A stretch of DNA of 64,000 nt from Bidens hawaiensis (taxonomy: Eukaryota; Streptophyta; Magnoliopsida; Asterales; Asteraceae): NCBI GenBank assembly GCA_021521415.1, contig JAIQDT010001934.1, positions 372,001 through 436,000 of the forward strand. Direction: 5' to 3'. How positions within the stretch are numbered: position 1 is the first letter of the stretch; every line of letters starts with the position of its first letter. The position numbers and the translations under genes were made by a program. Below, piece after piece: positions 22,033 through 33,794 of the stretch. The notes under the pieces were generated by a model that saw only the letters and a list, made by a program, of their open reading frames with translations, was not told the DNA's origin and did no database searches.

Positions 22033-24761
22033 TGTGACAATCGTCAATTTCAGGTTAACCCCGTTAACTCAACTCCGTCAATTCAAACTTTAAGATCGTT
22101 GAATCTATAACGCACACTTCATTACATTTAAACTAGGGTTTAAATGACGCTTAACACTTACTACATGTGTAGTCTTTCGGGATTTGCACCGAAACGCAAA
22201 CGAGTTGACGCGAACGATTGATAAATAAACGACAAACGTCAAAACACTAATTATGTGATAATTATGTGTTAGGTATATGTGTGTTACTTGATTGTTATGT
22301 GGAATGTTAAACAAGAAACAAGAACCAACTAGTTTAGGCTAGAGATGTAACACTTGAAGGATTAGGGACTAGAGTGTAACTTGTATTATTATAAATATAA
22401 CCTTAACACTAAACCCTAAATTATTTTCTAAACACAAGACCCGATCGGCCTCCCTCCTTTGTTCTCCACGGCTGCCGTCCACAAGAACACACACATATAC
22501 ACATCAAATCAAGTGATTAATCCAAGAACTAGGTGCTAGGAAGGTATAATTGATCATCCTTTACCTTCTTGTTGTTTAATTTTGATGTTTAATGGGTTAA
22601 GTACAAACCCTAGGCAGCCGATTTTGTTCATGTATATGGTTAATATGATTGTTGTTATTTGGATAATGAATTGATAACTAGATTGATGTTGTTGCATGAT
22701 TCATTGTTGTCTTTGATTTGAGTTAAAACACAAACCCTAATCTTGTATGTATGGTGTAATTGAGATGCATGGATAGTAGTATTAGTGTCTAGCATGTTAT
22801 ATGATTTATTTGTGATCCATGGCTAGTGAAATTGTTAAGTTTTGATGTGAACAGAATCTGGGCAGAATGTGTATACGATGTTTAAATGACTGTAACGAAG
22901 TGTAAACGTGAAAATTGGTTGAGATTGTGGGTACTGCAGTAAACTAGGTTGAGTCTAGTTTCCATGAAGTATAAGTTTGTAATTTTTGGACAAGTAGAAG
23001 TGTACTTTTATTATTTTACAAAAACGTGGTGCAAAGCTGAGCTGTTAGACCTGCTGTTAGGTTAAGTTGTAAATGTTATATCTCATGAACCACGAGGCCA
23101 ATTGGGTTGGTTCCACTTCTGGAAGTTGACTCATTGAGTTAGGAACCAAACCCAAGTGGTCTTGCATTTATTGGATTTTTCGTTTAACGGGAATTGCAAA
23201 TAACATCCTGTTGCGCATGAATCTGACTGATATGAGTTTGCTGTAATGTTTTGGTCATTATAAGAAAAATATGTGGAATAAAAATAAGATAAAATATGTT
23301 CTGGAAACCTAAGATATGTATGCTTCTGTGGTGATTTTTGGTGAATTAATTGAGACGTTATGATCGGTGAAATAGTACAATCTTTCAAGTAGAAATTCTG
23401 TCATAATGAAACTAACTGCTGAGTTGTGTAAAAATGCATGAAATATGATAGTTTTTATATATTTGTTATGTTTTGACCAAAATACCCTTGCGGGGAATAG
23501 TTGCTAATTGATTGCCATGAATTGACCAAATTGCCCTTATGGGGAATAATGGTTAGTTAATTTTGTTTGTTGACCAAAATGCCCTTACGGGGATAATTGC
23601 TAGTAAAGTATGTTATTAGTACGTGACACGAAAGTAATTGCTCACTCATGTATCGTATCACAATTGTACTTGTTTAAGTCACACACAATTCACAAACGAA
23701 ACACGAAATCTGTTACGTGCATAGGTATTATGTGCCGAGTCTAGAGACTCGTTAAACGTACCGATACTTAGAAAATCTCTTTGTTATTTAGAACGCTAGA
23801 GAGTTTCTACGACGCGCATCACTTGGTGATCTATATCGGGATATTCTTCGCAAACAGTGAGTTTCACTTACCCCGCTCTTTGAACTGTTTTCAAACGTTT
23901 TTCACTTGGGGGAGATAACATACTCCGATAAACGCATTTTCTGAGATAAACGCATATTTAAGATTTTGTTATAAATTATATATCACTTGTAAAGGCTAAG
24001 CGGCAAACGTAACATTTGAAGTCCCACACATCGAACCGGTTAATATTTGGAATAGCGAGTCACTGTTGAGTAGTACTACTGGGTTTGACAAACCCCACCC
24101 GACGCTAAGCTCAACTGGAGGTTGAGTGGGTGTAATTTTGGCTAACACTTACCATGGTCTGGGTTGACCTGGTGACGGGCACTTGATAAACAGTCAGCTT
24201 CGGTCTCGAACCACTTAGCGATACTTGTTGTATAGATTAGCTACCTATCGATATATAATTTGACGTAACACTATCTGGTAATGCAAAACACTTAAACGCC
24301 GTAACGTGGTTACGCAACACTTAAACGCCGTGACGTGGTTACGCAACCCTTAAACGCCGTGACGTGGTTACGCAACACTTAAACGCCGTGACGTGGTTAC
24401 GCAACACTGAAACGCCGTAACGAGGTTACGCAAAACGCTAACCGATTTATCTTATATAACTTGTGAACTCACCAACCTTGTGTTGACACTTTTAGTATGT
24501 TATTCTCAGGTAGCCGAGGCGGGCGCGCGGTTTAGGAGCATGCATTAAACGAAAAGACTTTTGTTCTGCAAACTTGCTTTTAACAGTTATATTTGGTTTT
24601 AAGTCGTCCTGCGTGACGCAACTTTTGAACTAAGGTTTTACGCTTCCGCACTTATTTGCATTTAAACGTTTTTATGGTTTGATTATAACTGATGATTCCG
24701 ATCCTGCCAGTTCACACCCTCTGACGGTAAAACTCCGTTAGTGGATTTTGAGGGTGTGACA
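22033..24761 (+). repeat. Long LTR of a Gypsy-type retrotransposon, inside the CACTA
   Basis: 2729 bp starting TGTGACAATCG and ending GGGTGTGACA, with the primer site immediately after. Preceded by GAAAT. Only about 130 bp of interior survives before CACTA sequence resumes at 24907, so the element is truncated. Inside are three copies of a 45-55-bp unit with TGACCAAAATGCCCTTACGG (about 23470-23600) and a 5 x 29-bp array at 24291-24436. Open stretches at 22105-22314 and 23131-23388 look fortuitous. Confidence 0.8.
24291..24436 (+). repeat. 29-bp tandem array in the long LTR
   Basis: Five units of CTTAAACGCCGTGACGTGG followed by TTACGCAACA. The palindrome axis in unit 2 falls inside this array. 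Confidence 0.85.
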
Positions 24762-24764
24762 GAT

Positions 24765-24776
24765 TGGTATCAAAGC
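24765..24776 (+). other. Primer binding site (tRNA-Met type)
   Basis: TGGTATCAAAGC three bases after the LTR end. This fixes the LTR boundary and the + orientation. Confidence 0.75.
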
Positions 24777-27088
24777 CATTGGTTATAGCGAACTAGAAGC
24801 TGCATGCATACTAGACTATAACCGTGACGACCCATTAGTTATAATGATACGCACTGCATAGGTTTGTGTAGTCTTGAAATCTTATTTCTTTACCTCTTTC
24901 ACTCCTACCCTCACAATCTAATTTAGTCTCACAATGGTCTCGTTATCCTAATTGATTCAACAGGTTCGACACATCCTAATTAAGCTACATATTCTTCATC
25001 CTAATAGTGTTAGCTTTAAATCACAAATCGCCTTAACTTGACAGATTCACAACCCTAATCGAGTAATTGCTTGAAATCCAAAGACTGGAGTTCATGTTTT
25101 TTTACTAGTTTTGACTATGGTGATTTGATAACTGTATAATTTTATTTTGTGTAGGCAAGAACTATTCATCTTGCAGTTTCTCATCTATGAAAAATTTTGT
25201 GGTGAGTTTTTGACTTTTAATTTAATTTATTTTTAGTTTGACATATATTTTTTTTAATAATGCACATGCTGTATAAATCAGACCCCATATTATGTGCCTT
25301 TGTTTTTTGGTTGCTGCATTGAGACAGTTTATGGTGGTGGTCGAAAGGATCATTAGATGAAAATAATGCATGCTCCATTACAATAAATCAAGGTTAGAAC
25401 CAAATTAGTTATGCCATATAATAGTCATTCTCTTCATACTATTTACTGCATCTGGCCTCATGATAATTGCAAGAATCTTTTTCTTAAACACTGGTTCGAC
25501 AATTCAGGGTTTGTCCATGTAATAATTTTTTAGTAACATGATTTGTGTGACCCTTTTTTAAAGGTTTTATCATTTTACACTTAAATTTACTTAATGGTGT
25601 GAAGAAAATAAACACAAACGTTCCCTTTTGGGTTTGGTTCATTCGATTAACATTGGTTATTTTGGTTTCATGCGCACCACTATGTCAACGTATATGTTTA
25701 AAAAGTAGTAAAATATATAATTCTTGTATATTTGTTTTGTAAGGATGAAGGCCCACATAGTCTTTTAGCAAAGAGCTTGGCCTATCAAAGAACGAGATGA
25801 GAAAACTTCTTTTCACTGTAGCTCATCGGTTTTAGGTGTACGAAATGTGTTTTAAAACATTTTAATAAATTTTGGTGTTTGTGATAATGAAATTTTAATT
25901 ATTTTTTCTATTGCTTAGTTGCTTTTGATGGTGTTACGGAGATTTTAGTGTGAGCAAGCTGAAGTCTTCTAGAGGCTATTATGAATATGATCCTCAAAGT
26001 GTGGCAAAATGACAAACATTAATCTTCAACGTAAGGCGTCATGAATATTTCTCGGCTCTAGTAATCTGTGTGACAAGCCCGCTAGAGAAAGTTCAAGGTT
26101 TGTAAATGTATGAGTTAATGGTTTCTCAACAATTTTATTTATGTATTATGTGTTAATTGTCATTGTAGTAATACTTCAAATCCTAAACCAAAGTGCATTT
26201 AGAAGGTTTACATGCTGAGTTTTACTTTGGGCGCCTTTATCTAAATATACGAGTTAGTTATTGTTCTATATAATTTTGGTGATGCTAATTTTTAATATTT
26301 GATTTTGCTCAATTTGATGCTTATGTGAAGAGTTTTTGAAAATACAGGAGATGATCTTACTCTAGGAATTATCTTACCGTAAGCTACATTGTATTGAATT
26401 TATTTTGTGAACATAGAATTATATAATCCAGATTGATAGGAAACAATGGAAGGTGGTAGAGATGGTGTTGCAACCCTTGTAAGAAAGGACTCGGTTAAGA
26501 CAAGTGCTAAACATGCTGATGAACCTGGGGATGCCTTCTACTTTTCTAGGGAGAACAAGTGACAAAGTAACAATAGATGACTGACTAGAAACCACATTGG
26601 AAGCGATGAGTGCTTTGCTAGTTAATCTTGCAACATTTTTTCGTTTTGTGTTTATATGTTTGATAACTTAGTTTGACACTTATTGGAAATTGTTTGTAAA
26701 CATTTGGAATAAGTTTAAGACGATTGAACTTTTAATTAAAGTAACAATATTTTGTTTTTACATTTTATGGTTTTATTCTTATTTTATACTATAAATGATT
26801 AATGGAAATTCTATCACTAAAATTAGTATGAAATTTACCTACAAGTGATTAGTGACGCAAAATTTTTGCCACAAAATATATTTTTATTGGAAAAAAAAAG
26901 TGCCACTAAAAGCTTAAAAAGTTTGTGCGACACAACTAAAAAGTGCCTCTAAAAGGCTTTAGCGTCACCGCTTCTAATGACGCTTTATTTGTCTGCCGCA
27001 CATTCTTATTCGAGACTTTAGTGGCATTTTTTTGTTATTTAATGACACTTTTTGTATGTCACTATACGACATTTTTTTTGTAGTGTAA

Positions 27089-27438
27089 CCAATAGTCACC
27101 CATACGAATAGCACAAGAATTCTCACCATCTCTTGTTTGTCTTTCACATCCAACATGGTTACAAAACCAAACCTGTTACCAAATCTATCCCGTTTCCTCG
27201 CAATATACAAGTCGAAAATCTCCCCATGTTGTCGAACGAAATCAGCCAAATTGTTACCGCTGCACTTCTTCGGCAATTTTGAGACAAAAAACTTTGTTAA
27301 ACGACCTTGAATCTTTTCCGGGATGGGTTTCCGTCGGCTGCCCATCGAGTTAATCTTTTCCGGGATGGGTTTCCTTGAATCATTAATATTTGATACAACA
27401 CTAATAACACGATCATAACAAACTGAAAATTCATTCAT
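27089..27438 (-). pseudogene. LINE first-frame N-terminus (RRM)
   Basis: The - strand reads RLTKFFVSKLPKKCSGNNL, VRQHGEIFDLYIARKRDRFGN and RFGFVTMLDVKDK, an RNA-recognition motif with RNP2- and RNP1-like segments, as at the start of plant L1-type LINE proteins. Removing the CACTA and one TAA joins it to 21732 leftward (RANVARFTLEYGE). The N-terminus contains a short internal repeat (RKPIPEKI twice). It is the 5' end of the LINE at 17904-21732. Confidence 0.75.
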
Positions 27439-27655
27439 ATTTTGAATTTTGAAACTATTTTGTTACTTTATGATTTACATTCATAAATCATATAATAAAA
27501 ATATACACGGTAAGTCGGTAAGTTGTAATAAATTTAATTACTTACCTAAGACATATATATGGTAAGTTCAAAATACACCGTCAAACAAATCAATATATCT
27601 TGATTTAATCTTCATCTCCGACTATAATCACATATTTTCATAACTACATACAAGA

Positions 27656-28906
27656 ATGGCGATCAAAAGATTACGTGAAGAACAAGAAACCAAAACCTTG
27701 GTGAAAAGATTACATGAAGAACAACAAGAAACCAACACAACAATGGCGGATAGGCTTAAGGCATTACCAGAAGACCTACAGTTTCGAATTCTTTCATCTC
27801 TTGAAACCGAACAAGCGTTTAAAACCTCGTTGTTGTCGAAAACATGGTCTTCTAAATGGACTTATGTTCCTTTTCTCAAATTCAGTTCCTATAGGTTTAA
27901 AAAACTCAATGATTTCGATAAATTCGTTTACGCTGCGTCATCTGTTCGTCGGTCGACTCAGTTGGTTAAACTAAGCTTCACACGCAGTGGAATATGCAGT
28001 GCCAAGATCTTGAAAAAGGTTTTTGATTACGCGGTTAAGGAAGGTGTTGAAGAACTCGATGCAAATATTATCCGGGCTAGAAAAGACACGAGTTGGCCGA
28101 ACATGTCGCTTGCTTCATGGGATTCGTTAAAAAGGTTGAAGCTTGACAGCCTCGAACCCATGTGTTGCTCGTTTTTTGGACCAAGATCTGGATCGTTCAA
28201 AAATCTAGCAAATTTGTATCTCAAAAGGGTGATAATTACGGATCTTGATCCGTTTTCAGGGTTTCCCGCGTTAAAGAAGTTAAAGTTGGTTTGTTGTCAT
28301 CTTCAAACAGATGGAAACACTTTGAAGGTACACGCTCCGTGTCTTTTGGAGTTAACAATTGTGTACTACAGTAAATATGTCAACCGATGTAATCTTACCA
28401 CTCCAAACCTTGAATACTTCGAGTTTCGGGGGAATAATTTCCCACGGTTTGAAGTTACACTCGGTCTCCCTGTTCTTGAAACGGCGATTATCAAGTACAA
28501 TGGATTTTGCAAGAAACTTGAAGAGAGGACACTGTTTGATGATCTTATAATGGTGTTTGAGGTTTTATGCAACGTGAAATCACTTACGATTTACTCATCT
28601 GTTGTTCATCTGCTCTCGTTGTTTCTAGAGGAGTTGGAGAATCGGTGTTCACCCTTTCGGGATTTGAAGACTTTGGGGGTGGATTTTAGTTTATTTTATC
28701 AGCAGAAGTTGTTCGAAGGCAACTGCAGATCGTTTGGTGAAGCTTTTAGATATGTTTTCGATGTGAAAGGTTACTTGTTACACAAGTCACCTGGTGCCAA
28801 TTGCACTATGAGATATCATGGTGAGCAGAAAGCACAACGTCTACATTCTCCATGTTCAAACGCGCATAAATGCGTTTGCAGGCCATTCAATACAATTATA
28901 CTGTGA
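27656..28906 (+). CDS. F-box/LRR protein (FBD-like)
   Basis: One open frame of 416 codons. The F-box lies at residues about 33-75 (DRLKALPEDLQFRILSSL, then LLSKTWSSKW), followed by degenerate LRRs (LKRLKLDSL, LKKLKLVCCHL, LLELTIVYY), the usual layout of plant F-box/FBD proteins that recruit substrates to an SCF ubiquitin ligase. The first 29 residues are a near-duplicated basic/glutamate stretch (KRLREEQ, KRLHEEQQ); Met30 (27743) is an alternative start just before the F-box. The last 30 or so residues do not look like an FBD end and run towards GC-rich retroelement DNA, so the C-terminus may be replaced. The gene is single in the window. Confidence 0.75.
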   Translation: MAIKRLREEQETKTLVKRLHEEQQETNTTMADRLKALPEDLQFRILSSLETEQAFKTSLLSKTWSSKWTYVPFLKFSSYRFKKLNDFDKFVYAASSVRRSTQLVKLSFTRSGICSAKILKKVFDYAVKEGVEELDANIIRARKDTSWPNMSLASWDSLKRLKLDSLEPMCCSFFGPRSGSFKNLANLYLKRVIITDLDPFSGFPALKKLKLVCCHLQTDGNTLKVHAPCLLELTIVYYSKYVNRCNLTTPNLEYFEFRGNNFPRFEVTLGLPVLETAIIKYNGFCKKLEERTLFDDLIMVFEVLCNVKSLTIYSSVVHLLSLFLEELENRCSPFRDLKTLGVDFSLFYQQKLFEGNCRSFGEAFRYVFDVKGYLLHKSPGANCTMRYHGEQKAQRLHSPCSNAHKCVCRPFNTIIL

Positions 28907-29666
28907 TTAGCAAACGCACATAGCTCCGGCATATCAACCACACTACATAACGGCGGGTCATCCGGGCGCTTTAGTCTCAAGTGGACATGTCTCTAGTAGA
29001 CATAATAAAAAAGCTGTTGTCGCGAGCAAGACTCCAAACGGGTCATTTTGCCTTCCGCAGTAAGTATCGCGCGACCTCCATAACATCAGCCTCGGACTAT
29101 CCCGCGAAGCTCCGGCTGGACAACCTCACCCGCATGCATTCCCTGCAGCAACATACAAACTCCGATGAGTTAATTATGCTTTTCGCGGTTTCATGCGTGC
29201 ACTGGCGGACCAATTTTTGGCTTCTGCGGGCCGCGAAAAAGCTTTGGCGGATCACTAACGAGCAACCGCGGATCAAATCTGGCCACCATGGGCCCTAGTG
29301 AGAAGCTTCGGCTAGACAATCGCATGTCGCAAAAATGCAACATGTGCACGTGAAAAGGATTTCCAAGAAAGTGAATTAATTCTCAACTTTCATAATGGTC
29401 CCTCATCTTTGGAATCATATATATGATGGTCTATAAACAAGATCTAAACCTATCAATAAATTTAATGCAACTCAAAGTCTACTCTGTACAGATCTAGACT
29501 AATTATGGACCAATTTGCACAATCTAAAAAATTAATTCTAAAGAAAGAAGTGGTTGTTTGTCTTTTCCACATAAAAGAGAAGGCTGAGAAATGACGACAA
29601 TACCTTCTTAAGAAAAACCGCCTAGCTGCCTGCATGTTGGTTTCCGTCAACACGTCACCGCGGATC

Positions 29667-29925
29667 ACCTAAAAAAACTCCGAGGAAGACAATGGCAGGG
29701 TCGTTTTTAGCTTCCGCGGACCCGTGAAAAGCTCCAATCAAAACAATGACGGGTCATTTATGGCTTCCGCGGTCATATCCTCTAGCTCCCGCGGATCACC
29801 TAAAAAACTCCGAGGAAGACAATGGCGGGTCGTTTTCAGCTTCCGTGGACCCGTGAAAAACTCCAAACAAAACAATGGCGGGTCATTTATGGCTTCCGCG
29901 GTAATATCTTCTAGCTTCCGCGGAT
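29667..29925 (+). repeat. 129-bp direct tandem repeat
   Basis: Two consecutive units beginning CACCTAAAAAACTCCGAGG and containing GACCCGTGAAAA and GGGTCATTTATGGCTTCCGC. A third partial copy decays after 29926. Open frames on both strands here (29724-30065) follow from the repeat. Confidence 0.7.
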
Positions 29926-31388
29926 CAACAAAAAAGTTCCGTGCAAGTTCCGGCGGGTCACTTCCGCCACGCGGATCAAGTATAAAACTTAACCGGAACA
30001 TTCGCGGGTCAATCGAAAGCCCTTGCAGGCAAACCGCGGATCACTTACATGTTCGAGAGGAATGAACTCCGAACAACCGCGTGTCAAACTCGGCTTCCGC
30101 AGGTCACAAAGAAAACTGATCACCGCGGGTAACTTGCGTTATCACTCCATGGTGTTATGTCGTCCTCGTCATCTTCTCAAACACACAAATTCCAGTGAAG
30201 GCCTTAATTCAATTTGTACAAGCCGTCAGACATATTGATGGTGTAATCAAATTATTCGATGGGGAAGCGATAGGAGGCAAATGAAATCATTAAATATTCA
30301 AGCTAACACTCATTAGACATGATCCGTAGCATGTGGGAAGATTGGGAATTAATTCCTAAAGTTTCACATCAACCCCTCCAGTTTTGAGACATTTTTTATG
30401 GTCTACAAAAACAAAACAAGGATGTCTCGCGTCAGAGGCGTGGAATCCTCTCAACAATGTAAGTGAATCTCTTCATATTTTAAACAACATACCGTTATAA
30501 AACGCGCGGAGACTCAAGTCATGTCTTGACACAATTTCCATTTTTATTAATAAACTAATATTGCATAATAGTTTATGAAATGAAATGGAGATGTCATAGA
30601 CTTTACTAATAAACGTGAGTATCACCAAATCTTTAAAACGATTATTAGTAAATAACGACTATGAGAAATTATTTAATCTCATGTAGCATATTAAATCAAC
30701 AAATATCATTTTTGTCATGATATAAAAAGTTGTTCATACTCATCCGCGCATGTGATTGAAAACATTAATAACAAGTTTATTATTACAAGTTCAATGCTAC
30801 TAACATTATTTAGCAGCAATGAACTGGGGGACTATCATGGTATATCACCACTACATTAGCGCGGTGGAAGACATCAAAATATAAGGTTGGGCACACCTCA
30901 TAATTCGCCTGAGGATGGAAGACATCCTATTATACCCGATGTGCGCACCGAAAGTGACAAGCTTGTCATCTTTGGATGGAGGACGTCCAAATAACAGGCT
31001 AATTCCAACGCCACGGCTACAGGCTAACGCCAACGCCAGTGCTTACGGCTAAACGCCAACGCCAGCCCTAACGGCTAACGCCAAACATAAAGGTTTGGGA
31101 CCCTTGTAAAAAAACCCACATGGCTACGCCCCAAATTGAGGATGAGAACCTTATAATACACCCGTATGGCCACGTGTCATCTTATGATAAAAAGGCCCAC
31201 GCGCCAAAATCGCCATCATGATTTAAAACCTTTTACAACCCGAAACAAAGTAGACGCACATGCAAAAAGGTCCATATAGAAAGCATTGGGTCAAAAAAGC
31301 ACTACTCCTCACTCCTGAGCATTCCTTATAAGTCTAACACTTCACCAAACCGCTTGCACACCCGGGAGAAGCACTGGACTGGGGGACT

Positions 31389-31815
31389 TGTAGGTGTAGG
31401 GTACGTCAAACCCGGTACGACCTTTTATTTATTACATAATATATTATGTTTATTACATTATTATTATTATTGTCTACTAATTATTATTGGGCCGGGGTTT
31501 GTGGAGGTAACCCCTAACCGGGCCTGGCCCAATAAAGGTTAGGGTTCATGATGGTAGCCATGGAGTCCCTATATAAGGAGCCTTTATCATATATGAAAAG
31601 GGCCTTGGACCCTTGGCTCGCACATATTTTTGTGTCTGTAAACAAGAGTTCATTCTCTTAGCAGTCACCTCCACTCCCCCACTTTTCTATGACAGATCTG
31701 AGCAACCGGAGAGGAAGATCAAGGCGTGTCGTATCAGCAGTTAACCGTATCCTACCCTGTTGGCTCATCGGATCTAGGACCCGTTAAGGGGAGTAGATCC
31801 ATGTTTCTTCAAGCA
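31389..31815 (+). repeat. 3' LTR of the truncated Gypsy-type element
   Basis: TGTAGGTGTAGGG to CTTCAAGCA. Contains TATA box CTATATAAGG (about 31569) and the stretch TCTGTAAACAAGAG with CTTAGCAGTCACCTCCAC, shared with the 32005-35259 LTRs. Confidence 0.65.
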
Positions 31816-32004
31816 TGAAGCATCTGTATTGTAAGCAACCGAAATTCTCTATGTTTTGATGAGTTAATTCTCACATGATAGAGCAAGCTGAGGGATCGTC
31901 GTTATAGCGGCCTTCGTATACATGATACGGCACACACATGGGCGGTTGTGTCTGACTCGCAACAGCACTGGCAGGAGCAGCCGGTTTCTTCTCCTCTACC
32001 GAAC

Positions 32005-32408
32005 TGTCGAAGGATGAAATGAATCTGACCTGATCCATGACGATGTTTCCACGGATTTTCGAGATGAACGAACCACGTCTTGATCTTCTTCTTCGGCTGC
32101 TTGAGACCTGCAATGGTTTTTCGGGGGTGTGGAGGTGACTGCTAAGAAATCTAAAAGATCTCTTGTTTACAGACATAAAAAAGTGGTGGTGGCTCTTATT
32201 GAGCATGACCCCTTAATAAGGAGGTGGAGACCTCCTTATATAGAGAGTCTCATGGCCACCGTCATGGTACCCTAATGGGCCTAGCCCAGTTAGGGTTACC
32301 TCCACAAAACCCCTCAGCCCAATAACATTGTATTAGTCCATATAATAAAATAAGCCAAACGTAATAAATTTAGGGTCGTAAAACCGGGTTTAGTACCATA
32401 CCCCTATA
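32005..32408 (-). repeat. 3' LTR of the HIPP-inserted element
   Basis: About 99% identical by eye to 34855-35259 (404 against 405 bp). Single-base differences include the terminal CTATA against CTACA. Confidence 0.88.
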
Positions 32409-32675
32409 AGCCCCCAAGTCCAGCGTTGCTCCTGGGCGCGCAAGCGTCTAGGTGGAGCGCTGGACTTTATGAGGTGTGTTAGGTCATAGGGCGGTTTTTT
32501 CCCTTTTCTTTGGCCTTGTCTTTATTGTCTTTGAGTTTTGGGAGGTTTTCCTCATGATGGTGACATGTTGCGATCCTTATGATAATGATGGTGCCCTGTC
32601 ATAAATAAGATATAGCACGCATCATAGTGGCGCGAGGCCTGATAAAAGATGGAGCGCGCATCTCGATAATAATGT

Positions 32676-33527
32676 AACATAACTTGCGCGCAAGGCAGCT
32701 TACGAGTTATGAGAATAATAAAGCCTGCGCGTAAGGCGACTTACGAGCTATAAGAATAATAAAGCTTGCGCGCGAGGCGACTTATGAGCTGTAATAATAA
32801 TGAAGCTGGCGCGAGTTGCGGCTTACGAGCTATAATAATAATGAAGCTTGCGCGCAAGACGACTTCTGAGCTGTAAGAAACACAAAGCTTGCGCGTGAGG
32901 CGACTTACGAGCTATAAGAATAATGAAGCTTGCGCGTGAGGCGACTTACGAGCTATAATAATAATGGAGCATGCGCGAGTTGCGGCTTACGAGCTATGAT
33001 AATAATGAAGCTTGCGCGTGAGGCGACTTACGAGCTATAATAATAATTGAGCTTGCGCGAGTTGCGGCTTACGAGCTATAAGAATAATAAAGCTTGCGCG
33101 TAAGGCGACTTACGAGCTATAAGAATAATAAAAACTGCGCGCGAGGCGACTTACGAGTTATAAGAATAATAAAGCTCGCGCGCGAGACGACTTATGAGCT
33201 GTAATAATAATGAAGCTGGCGCGAGTTGCGGCTTACGAGCTATAATAATAATGAAGCTTGCGCGCGAGGTGACTTATGAGCTGTAAGAAACATAAAGCTT
33301 GCGCGTGAGGCGACTTACGAGCTATAAGAATAATGAAGCTTGCGCGTGAGGCGACTTACGAGCAATAATAATAATGGAGCTTGCGCGAGTTGCGGCTTAC
33401 GAGCTATGATAATAATGAAGCTTGCGCGTGAGGCGACTTACGAGCTATAATAATAATTGAGCTTGCGCGAGTTGCGGCTTACGAGCTATAAGAATAATAA
33501 AGCTTGCGCGTGAGGCGACTTACGAGC
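32676..33527 (+). repeat. 41-bp tandem array
   Basis: About 20 units of 41 bp, consensus GCTTGCGCGTGAGGCGACTT then ACGAGCTATAAGAATAATGAA. Two alternating subtypes (GCGAGTTGCGGC and GCGTGAGGCGAC) form a higher-order pattern. CG-rich heads alternate with AT-rich tails. Confidence 0.85.
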
Positions 33528-33539
33528 TACTTTATGTCC

Positions 33540-33625
33540 CGCGCCACGCGCAGATGTTGCATGCGCGTGCGCGTAGACTTTGTGTCATGCGCCATGCGCA
33601 GATGTTGCATGCGCGTGCGCGTAGA
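33540..33625 (+). repeat. Short duplicated GC-rich motif
   Basis: GCGCAGATGTTGCATGCGCG followed by TGCGCGTAGACT occurs twice, about 50 bp apart, between the two larger arrays. Confidence 0.6.
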
Positions 33626-33794
33626 CTGTGATATGTGAGAGCATGTGATGCGTAAGCATATGTAATATGCGTGAGCATATGTGGTGCATGAGCATGTGAT
33701 ATGCGACTGCGCTCAAGCATCATGGTGGTGTGCATGTTGAACGGAGCGGAGCCGCGTTCGGTTTTGTATTCGGCGCGAAGCCGTATGGGTTTAT

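Larger units (their letters stand above)
21733..27085 (+). mobile_element. CACTA (En/Spm) transposon inserted in the LINE
   Basis: 5353 bp starting CACTACAAATAAAAA and ending TTTTTTTTGTAGTG, with the 3-bp target duplication TAA (21730-21732 and 27086-27088). Short motifs of the type TTTAGTGGCA/AATGACACTTT, in both orientations, fill about 200 bp at each end, typical subterminal repeats. I see no clear transposase; a 38-codon frame at 26446-26562 is unassigned. The interior carries a long LTR (22033-24761) and then low-complexity DNA with intron-like AG/GT borders. It interrupts the LINE's RRM region. The unit-2 copy is rearranged. Confidence 0.87.
28907..31815 (+). mobile_element. Truncated non-autonomous Gypsy-type LTR element
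   Basis: It ends in a 427-bp LTR (31389-31815) preceded by the polypurine tract CTGGGGGACT. The interior is GC-rich, non-coding, and studded with CCGCGGATCA/CGGGTCA motifs and a 129-bp tandem duplication (29667-29925). A smaller GGCTAACGCCAACGCCA repeat lies near 31000-31090. No matching 5' LTR is found downstream of the F-box gene, so the left part is missing and the left boundary is arbitrary. The LTR is a diverged relative of those at 32005-35259. Confidence 0.55.

Noticed and set aside
22105..22314. 69-codon frame, repeated at 57853-58062 and 62114-62323
   Set aside because: Same LTR, near its start. Composition typical of chance frames.
23131..23388. 85-codon frame, repeated at 58879-59136 and 61040-61297
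   Set aside because: Lies inside a long LTR and is repeated only because the LTR is. No recognisable protein.
29724..30065. 113-codon + strand frame with internal repeats
   Set aside because: Produced by the 129-bp tandem repeat, whose length is a multiple of three.
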